Of a stretch of 64,000 bases of DNA, positions 56,888 to 64,000 are shown piece after piece; positions within the stretch are counted from its first letter, which is position 1, and the number at the start of each line of letters is the position of its first letter. The translations under genes were made by a program, and so were the position numbers. Below the pieces are notes generated by a model. It was not told the DNA's origin, did not search any database, and saw only the letters and a program-made list of their open reading frames with translations. The stretch comes from Gonatopus flavifemur (taxonomy: Eukaryota > Arthropoda > Insecta > Hymenoptera > Dryinidae), in contig JAFFJZ010000001.1 of NCBI GenBank assembly GCA_018340375.1, positions 62,798,001 to 62,862,000 on the forward strand. The letters run 5' to 3'.

Positions 56888-57431
56888 CACTGAGCATTTC
56901 CGTTAGAACCATGCATTAACATTGCATCGATGTTGATGCGATCTTGAAAGTACCTGTTATGAGAATTACAAAAGTAATATTACAACATCCAATTACATGT
57001 AAATTGCAGCAATGTTATGTTGTCCAGTGATATTTCAACGATATTTTGGCAAGTCACTTTTGTAATATTGCATTTGTAAATTGAAATTCTCAAAAATCTT
57101 TGGAGCGAGATTTCACTCTTTAGCCAGCCAGAAGTGAGCCTGTCGAATTTTCGAGTGAAATTTCCACTCTTTTAAAGTGATATTCTAAGGTTTGAGGTTA
57201 GAAATTCACAACCACTTCGACGCTAGAGTGAATTTTTCACTCTAAAAGAGTGAGAGGTCACTCGAAACGAGTGAAAATTCCACTCGAAGCGGACAGGCTC
57301 ACTTCTGACAATTAGTGGAGTGAAACGTGCGATTTTTCACTCTTTCAGATTTAGAGAGAAGACAAGTACTTTCAAGATCGCATCAATATCGCTGCAATGT
57401 TAATGCAAGGTTCTAACGGAAATGCTCAGTG
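56888..57431. mobile_element. 544-bp element with 65-bp near-perfect inverted repeats
   Basis: CACTGAGCATTTCCGTTAGA opens both ends. The inverted repeats run about 65 bp with few mismatches, through CATTAACATTGCA, CGAT and GATGCGATCTTGAAAGTAC. GAGTGAA copy C occupies the right half of its interior. Flanking duplications are not clear. The good conservation of the arms suggests a fairly recent copy. Confidence 0.75.
57100..57358. mobile_element. GAGTGAA/TTCACTC-rich MITE, copy C
   Basis: Reverse complement of this segment aligns with copy B over its whole length (see AACCTCAAACCTTAGAATAT and CTGAAAGAGTGAAAAATCG). The left tip, AAATCTTTGGAGCGAG, recalls copy A. It is the innermost layer of the 56032-58076 stack. 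Confidence 0.7.
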
Positions 57432-57559
57432 GGCATACACTTCAACTGATGCTAGAGGCACCATAAACAGAAGAAGAATAACTATGTGGAAACGATGTTG
57501 TTTAATTCATTTTTCCTGAGTATGCAAATATGAAGAATGATTCCAACAATACCATGGCA

Positions 57560-57640
57560 TGCTATGGCTGAACGGATAACGCGCAGACTTCTAATCACGA
57601 TGGCTCGTCACGCGTGAGGGTTCGATTCCCTGACTCTCAG
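57560..57640 (+). repeat. tRNA-derived SINE head
   Basis: An A box (TGGCTGAACGG, 57565-57575) and a B box (GGGTTCGATTCCC, 57618-57630) lie 53 bp apart. The stretch CGCGCAGACTTCTAATCACG resembles an anticodon arm of tRNA-Arg(TCT). The stems do not close into a full cloverleaf and a non-tRNA body follows (to about 57775), as in SINEs. A functional tRNA gene is unlikely. Confidence 0.55.
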
Positions 57641-58079
57641 TACCCTTTTTCCACAGCGGTCACGCCATGCAAGGAAAAATCACGGTCGATGCTCTAGCTA
57701 AAGTCATTCCGGGATCAAGTTCCATGAAATAAAAAGAGATAACGGTCGATGAGTCACAGAGAATTTCCCAGGGAAGGGAAGAGAGCATTTTTATAGTTAC
57801 AAATATAAAAATATAGTATGGACAACTATTTTTCTTCAGTAAAAATCAGAATCAAATATGGTGGAATCGAACAATCAAATTTTGTTGCTACAACTTTGAA
57901 GGGTTGATTAAATTTATATAGTTCTGGTAACTATACGGATACAGTTAAAAATTTAGTTCACTCAATTATTTTTCGGAGTCAGGATGAGAATATATTTTTA
58001 GTTGCCACAACTATAAAAATATATTTGATGTCGTATTTCACTAAAAAATTGTGACAACTGAAAACTCTTCTCAGTGCAT

Positions 58080-59796
58080 CTACGCAATAAGTTTATAATT
58101 TTGTATCTCTTTTGGATTATACTTAAGGATATCTTATACGACAAATTTAGACATCTTTTAAATATCACTGAATGTTCCGGAAAACTTCCAAAGAATTCAA
58201 TTCAATTCTTCTGAACCTCATTGTTCTTGCTTTTATGTGTTCAGATCTCGTTTATCGAGAAGATACGTTTGATCGGGTTTCTTGGATTTAATAAACGAAT
58301 GAATCGATAGTTATGAAGTCAAATTATAAACAAATATCCAACCCTCGGAGATAATTATTCTCGAGCCCCCACGGATCCGTGATGAATTTTTATGGGAATA
58401 CTTTTCTTCACAGCAACTCGATCCGTTGAATCGTGAATGTATTTTTAATCAATTTTCATTCCTCTCTCCGTCGGTTTTTCGTTCACGTAGATTCACGAGG
58501 ATCCATTATATACTCTATGTTCTCCGTTTTACATGAAAAGACAATATATTGATCGATCAGATTCATTTTTTATGTAAGAACTTTGTTCACACTCTCGCTA
58601 ACTCGATGCAGTATAGTTTGAAATAGTAGACAAATATTATTGTACCGAGAGATTTACAGGAATTGTTTCTTGATCGATTCGTTGTTTCAGTTTCATAAAA
58701 TGCACCTTACTTCACGTATGGGGAATACAAAATGAGGGTTACATTTTTCTCACGATTACAAAACACGATAGATAAATGTGGAAAATATGTTGTTCTTCTT
58801 CTTCACTCGGAATACTGTGTATAAAATTCATCACAAACTCCCATGTCCTCTTGTTCGTAGAAAATCCAAAATACTGTGATTTTTTTTATAGAAATTTATA
58901 TCCACTCTCATAATTATTCAATCATCCTTTAGAAACTCTATCCTGATTTTGCCAATTCTTTTGTCTCAATTTCAACTATCCTGCTATTGTGGAATCCAAG
59001 AGGACTCTCAGAGAAAATCATATTCGTTATATTAAGTTCAGGGTTAACGCAGGAAGCACCACGTTTCTCGCAAGTTTGTAATGAAACGCCAACAACATTG
59101 TTATGCGTACCGAGAAAATCCCATCTCTTCGCGTCGCCAAATGGCTAGTAATATTCGTACAATCGTGAACGTATACAATTTGCCAACGAATGGGTGGCAA
59201 TAACCATGCAATACACACAAGGCTGGTTGTTGTTACTAGCAGGCAATGCACTTATGAGGGTTGGCATGTAATATTGCCAGTTATGTTCATTCTGCGTGTG
59301 AGAATAAAATTCTCGACAATTGCCAACGGTTTATGCAAGGCGGCGCAAACTAATTATGTCGCAAATCCTAAATTAATTCTCCGTTACAACTACGTTAACA
59401 GCTTTATTTCGTTTCAACTCTATTCTACACAATTTAGTCTCATTTTCGACACAAACGCCATCATCGTCGCCATTAAAAATACCTGAATGAAATATTCAAT
59501 CCCCTCCGTCCTTCTTATATACGAATCAATGAGCTCAACGGTCTGAACGCAGCTGTCGCACAAACAGACTCACTGGACGTTTCAATTTTAATCAAGATAA
59601 TGATTTTCAAAGCGTGAACATCGTCTCGGAAAAGTTTCCGCCAGACTTTCAATTTCTCATCGTCATTGTTAAAACACGGAGTAATCTATTGAATGTGCAA
59701 ATTGATTAATTAATTTTGACGAAGGATCTTTATTATATAAGCAAATCCTATCTTTCCGCTCGACGTTTCGTCAATCGATTTCTCTTTCTGTTACAG
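58080..59796. other. No recognised gene; upstream region or 5' intron of the CARP gene
   Basis: AT-rich DNA. A 98-codon + strand frame at 59190-59486 is unrecognised. Because the first CARP coding exon begins with a 3' splice site, an untranslated first exon must lie here or further left; I could not locate it. Confidence 0.4.
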
Positions 59797-59807
59797 AATA
59801 AGCCCGA

Positions 59808-59822
59808 ATGATGTCCAATTGA
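59808..59822 (+). promoter_or_regulatory. Short upstream ORF in the CARP 5' leader
   Basis: ATG ATG TCC AAT TGA lies 29 nt before the main start and in another frame. If the leader is spliced as proposed it could mildly reduce initiation at 59851. Confidence 0.3.
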
Positions 59823-59850
59823 CGAAGGATCAGTAAGAGCGTCGCTAGGA

Positions 59851-62788
59851 ATGGCCCCGTTCTGCAATTCCGTCTTCCTGGGTGTCTGGGGAGTTTTCGT
59901 TCTTTTTTTAATTCAAGGTATGAATCTGACATCGATTAAGCTGCCTTGAAATTGAAGATGAAAGGATATCGCATCTTTGGTAGAGGAGTGAACAAAAATG
60001 AGAGAAAGAATACTTTATTGGAACTTCTGAACTCTGGAATACTTAGACATACAATGGTTTTATGATCCTAAACCGTCATTGCACGGGATGAAGAGCTTAA
60101 GAAATTATTGGAAATGAAAATCGATAGAGGGTTTACAATGATATAATTGATATTGTAGAATGCGGGGAGAAAACCATTATTCTATTCCTTAAATTGTTCT
60201 TTTCAAGCGTTCCTTTTGAAAATAAAGTGAAGTGAGATTATTAGAAGTATGGTTTCTTCCGTGTACTTTTCAATAGCAAATTTTTCTTGGATATTGCATG
60301 AGTAATGCTGAGGAAATGAAGAGTTTGCGTGAAATCGATCGTGTAAATTTATTACATTACATTCTTCCATTGAGATTCAATCGTTAAAAATTATTTTTCA
60401 ACCTTTCATTTCTAATCCATAACTCTCAATAACCCTCATCGCCTTCCATTACCTTGACTTTTATTCTCGCCGATTCCTGTTCCCACGCCTTTCATCTATA
60501 CACAGTATTTTCAATAGTTTCGAATTATTGTATGTTATCTCAAATTACGCATTGACATTCAATCAAAATTAATGAATTTTTAGGCACTCATTTTCACTTG
60601 TTTTCCTCAAGAAAATTCTTCTTTTCAACTACCTGTTACAACAATGAACTCAAAGGAACAAAATATCTGCTCTCTCACCCTAGAATAAAGCTCTTCGATT
60701 TGATAAACATAAGGCATGATTCATATTCCTGCTCGATCTTCTATTTCCTGTCGATTAAATCCAATCACATTTAGTAACGTTTGATTATTGTCAATTATTG
60801 TAACTCAGTTATTGTATGTAATTATCCACAATGACTATCGATGGTTTTGGATATTTTTTTATTGAATTTGATTATCTTTAATCTTTTCAAATTACATTCA
60901 GTTAGCTTCCATTATCTTCAATTATCTTTCGGAGCTGTGAATGATCTTTAACTTCGTTCTACCGCTCTCCATTCATTCCAGGCAGCTTCAGCGGATTTTG
61001 GTAACTTTGAATTGCTGCCCATTTATATTCAAATTTACTTAAATTTTGTCAATTAAATTTCAAACGAAATTGCACATTTCTATAGTGAAACCCAGTCTGA
61101 AAAGTAACAAATACTGGGAATGTCAATGCTTCGAGTGAATTTATGCAAAAAGGCATGTTTTCCACAAAAATCGCTGTATTGGAGTTTCTTCGCAATAAAA
61201 CCCTCTAAACAAAAGTCAAGATAACACTCTATATTTCTGATGTCGACAGAAAATTCAAGTATTCATTTCATGTTATTCTGTCCCATGATTCGCAATAAAT
61301 TCGTACCTTCTTGAATTCCACTAGATTCTTCTTTGATTAAACAATTGAAACTTCGTGAAACTGTAACCTTCGTCACATTAAAATATTTCTAACCAAATTT
61401 CATCAGTGGCTCCCACTCGAGAATTGCAAACTTGTTTGTTCTGAATTATCTTATTGACTTCAGTTCGAATACTCGGAAATTTCGAGCTTTCCTCATCGGT
61501 TCACGGATATTAGGTCAACTTCAACTCAATTTTGGTCCAGATATCTCTGGTTTATCTCTGAATTGAAGTTGGCCTACGAACTAGATACGCTCGACCTCAC
61601 AAACAAATTGAATAATCCCACCTATTTCAACAAGAATCGATTCAACACTAATCGGTTGAAAAAATTCGAAATTTAATAAATTGATATTAATAAAATTTCA
61701 AAAATCTTGATCAAGATGAGAAACTTTCACGACTAACATCGCATTGTCATCGCCTGCTCCATCATCCATAAATCAGCGAATACTTTTCTCGAAAAGGTTC
61801 GAAGAAATTCAACAAGATTTGATCTTGTTGACAAAAAATTCCATAATTTCACATTACAACACTCGTTTGAAAAAATTTCAATGCTATGTGAGGCAAAAGA
61901 AACATTCTATACACTGTACATAATTTTTCAGCATGAAATAATTAAAATTAGACTAAATGAGAATAAAGAATATATTTTCTACACACATTGTGCAAACAAA
62001 TCCACACACAACAACTCGCTCGAGTACTCGACATATAAAAGTGCTCGAGAGTTCGGAAGTCCTTGAAACTATTCATCTCTGACGTGAAACAGAAACTCAT
62101 ATGAATTATGAATTTCTCATAAATGGAAAATTGTTGAAATTCATAATCTGAAATGGAATCAAAGAACGAAGAGTTGCAGGTCTATAAGATTCTATACCCT
62201 TTTTATGAATTCTCATGAAAGAGATTTTTTGCGTTAAGAAAAGAGAAAAAAATCGATCGAAATAACGTTTCAGAATCCACACCTGTTAGTTGGGAAGAAT
62301 GGTGGACGTACGACGGTATATCAGGTGAGAGAACATTTCTTTTTGTTTCCCGCTGGTCAATCAATACGACCATGATTCGTTTATGATTCTCACGTATTTG
62401 GGTGCAAGATACGCTTGATACTCGAGAGGAGATAAATTGGATCACAAACTACTTTTAAGGTCCTGCCTTTTGGGGTCTCATCAATCCTGAGTGGTGGCTC
62501 TGTAGCAAGGGTCGAAGACAATCACCGGTAAACCTTGAGCCAAGTCGACTCCTTTTCGATCCTAATTTACAACCACTTCACCTCGACAAGCACAAAGTTG
62601 GCGGTATACTGGCGAACACTGGTCATAGCGTTGTTTTTGCGGTAGAAAATGACACTCGGCATCCAGTTAACATTTCTGGAGGACCGTTAAGTTACCGTTA
62701 TCAATTCCATGAGATTCATCTACACTTTGGGTTGGATGATCGAACTGGCAGTGAACACACTGTCGACGGACACACTTTTCCTGCAGAG
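59851..62788 (+). CDS. Carbonic anhydrase-related protein (CARP, CA10/11-like), 5' part of gene
   Basis: A secreted carbonic-anhydrase-fold protein of the CARP X/XI group, thought in insects to act as an extracellular, non-enzymatic binding protein; the function is from the family. Exons: 59797-59917 (ATG 59851, after acceptor TTTCTGTTACAG), 62274-62324, 62460-62788, with donors GTATGA, GTGAGA, GTGAGT; phases 1, 1, 0; 149 codons here. Residues 1-22 form a hydrophobic signal peptide (VFLGVWGVFVLFLIQ). Then SWEEWWTYDGISGPAFWGLI, NPEWWLC, KGRRQSPVNLEPSRLLFDPN and NISGGPLSYRY lead to FHEIHLHFG and GSEHTVDGHTFPAE. Both histidines of HLH, equivalent to zinc ligands 94 and 96, are present. The third ligand position falls in the next exon, outside the window, and is replaced in known CARPs. 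The remaining C-terminal half is beyond 64000. Family assignment is firm; which insect paralogue is not. Confidence 0.92.
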
Positions 62789-64000
62789 GTGAGTGTTTAT
62801 CTTCACAGTTTCACTTCAAATCATTTTATACATTTTATACACAGTTCTATATTTATGAATCTGCCGAATGATTCACTCAAATTTCTCGATCAAGAATGAT
62901 CGAGGTTAAGAACAATAGCGTTCAACCCGCACAGCACCGCAGTCCAAGAAGAATTCTTTATGGATTCTTCTGGGACTGTGGAGCCGTCTGGGAAGCGAAA
63001 GATCTTGATTTCGTTTTCATCATTTCTCGAATATTAAGGTGGATATATTAACATATATGATCAGATACCGTGGAAATTTGAGACAAATTTCTAGGAGAAT
63101 ATCTCTTCATTTTCCTCTTTTCTTTGGAATTTCTAATAACCATGGATTGGAGACTATTCGAAGAATACTTCTCCCAAGATATCGAACGAATATTGATTTC
63201 GAAGAACTTAAAGCAATTTATGTTGTGGAGGAAAATGAAAATTTGTGGTTTAGTACAGAAGGATGTGAACTTTTGCAACGTCTTGACGTAAAGAGATTTT
63301 AAAGCTTCGGTGCAAAGACACTCCACCACAGAAATTATTTTTCCGGTGCAAGTCGTTGGATGCTTAGGAAATTCTAGTAAATACCCGGATACTCGAGTTT
63401 CACAGGTCTTTATACGTCTCAGTACTTTACTCGAATTTCTGGCATATTGTACTTTATGCGTTATTTCCCTCCTTGAGAGATCTCGCATATTTTGATTTCA
63501 AATCCAAAAGACTACGCACTTATCAATAATCAATGTATGAACAAAAAATCCATATCCACAAATCATACAGAAATATTTATCAAAATTATAAACGAGGCGA
63601 AGCGTGGAAACTGAAAAAAACTTATTTTGTAACTAACATTCGATTCCATTCCTCCACCTTGAAAATGAACGAAAAACAAAATACTCCGGGGCATTGAATT
63701 TTAGAAGATTAAAATTTGTTATCATGTTGAAAAATGGATATCCTCCCTTTTCGCATAAAAAGCTTCTTCATAAACTTCGAAGAATATATCAACAGACTAT
63801 ACACGCAAACTGAATAATGTAAAACGAATATCGTGGATGAATTAAAAATTTTAGCATAACTTTTAATTTCATTTCCCGCAAGATAAAATCAGTCTAATCT
63901 AGCGTACATGAGCGAGTTCATATATTAAATGGAAAATACCTCGAACCGCAGAATACATTTACCGGATAGAGAAAAAGCAAAAAGCAAATAAATAACATCC
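62789..64000. other. Intron of the CARP gene, to the window edge
   Basis: The intron opens with GTGAGT after codon 149 and no further CARP exon is found before the edge. A 146-codon antisense frame (63048-63488) has no recognised domain. A small hairpin lies at 62937-62981. Confidence 0.7.
62937..62981. other. Small intronic hairpin
   Basis: CCGCAGTCC-A-AGAAGAAT pairs with ATTCTTCT-G-GGACTGTGG around a 9-nt loop: about 17 pairs with one A/G mismatch. Shorter than a usual animal pre-miRNA, so a regulatory RNA is possible but not supported further. Confidence 0.4.

Larger units (their letters stand above)
56032..58076. mobile_element. 2-kb CACTGAG-ended element carrying three later insertions
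   Basis: Left CACTGAGAAAACTGAATAGT and right (reverse complement) CACTGAGAAGAGTTTTCAGTTGT are inverted repeats. CAT flanks both ends (56029-56031, 58077-58079). Arms and interior are rich in TAGTTGT and ACAACTA words. Elements at 56321-56576 and 56888-57431 and a SINE head at 57560-57640 interrupt it, so the original was roughly 1.1-1.2 kb or less. A 3-bp duplication with CACTG tips suggests a CACTA-like origin, unproven. No transposase. Confidence 0.6.

Noticed and set aside
63048..63488. 146-codon minus-strand frame in the CARP intron
   Set aside because: No domain, no splice context, antisense to a well-supported intron.
1..64000. CRISPR arrays, operons, phage or viral genes
   Set aside because: No regularly spaced identical repeats with unique spacers, no compact gene strings; the window is eukaryotic.

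Overview
The window looks like AT-rich nuclear DNA of an insect, probably a hymenopteran. The evidence is one spliced gene of the insect carbonic anhydrase-related protein (CARP) family, GT-AG splice sites, no operons, no rRNA, and a very dense load of short inverted-repeat transposon derivatives. The order-level guess is an inference from overall character; species cannot be told.

Only one host gene is recognised with confidence. Its 5' part lies at the right edge on the + strand (exons 59797-59917, 62274-62324, 62460-62788) and it runs off the window. Three or four other short exon-like stretches on the minus strand (8492-8595, 25466-25714, 41470-41610, 52939-53115) are weak candidates with no family match. 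The long stretches 1-5.3, 15-17.5, 24.2-27.8, 28.6-36.7, 39.6-44, 48.6-50.3, 51-56 and 58.1-59.8 kb hold no recognisable gene and read as intergenic or large-intron DNA.

The rest is a record of transposition, often with target duplications still readable. From left to right: CACTG-ended MITEs (5.4 and 7.4 kb, the latter with a second MITE nested inside); a GAGTGAA/TTCACTC-rich MITE (6.1 kb; relatives at 50.3 and 57.1 kb); foldback elements (9.4, 10.2 kb); an internally deleted mariner (11.4-12.3 kb); a GC-rich frameshifted coding relic (12.4-13.15 kb) beside a pogo/Tigger-like MITE (13.2-13.95 kb); a hAT MITE with a perfect 8-bp target duplication (14.7 kb); and a 5.4-kb interval with Transib-like or RSS-like CACAGTG ends (18.8-24.2 kb) that contains a 1.8-kb hAT derivative and an inverted array of CCATATTGGA units. 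Further right are two degenerate mariner pieces in opposite orientation (27.9-28.6 kb), a cluster of AAGACATCTT arrays around a 291-bp foldback (36.7-39.6 kb), a Kolobok/Mutator-type element with TTAA target duplication that keeps the 3' end of its transposase (44.6-45.8 kb), a PIF/Harbinger-type MITE interrupting one copy of a 153-bp tandem unit (46 kb), a 129-bp hAT mini-element, a CATATATG-rich element (47.3 kb), and a 2-kb nested stack (56.0-58.1 kb).

No CRISPR array, virus or toxin gene was seen. The notable content is the stratified set of non-autonomous elements, several with internal empty-site controls, rather than a multigene system.
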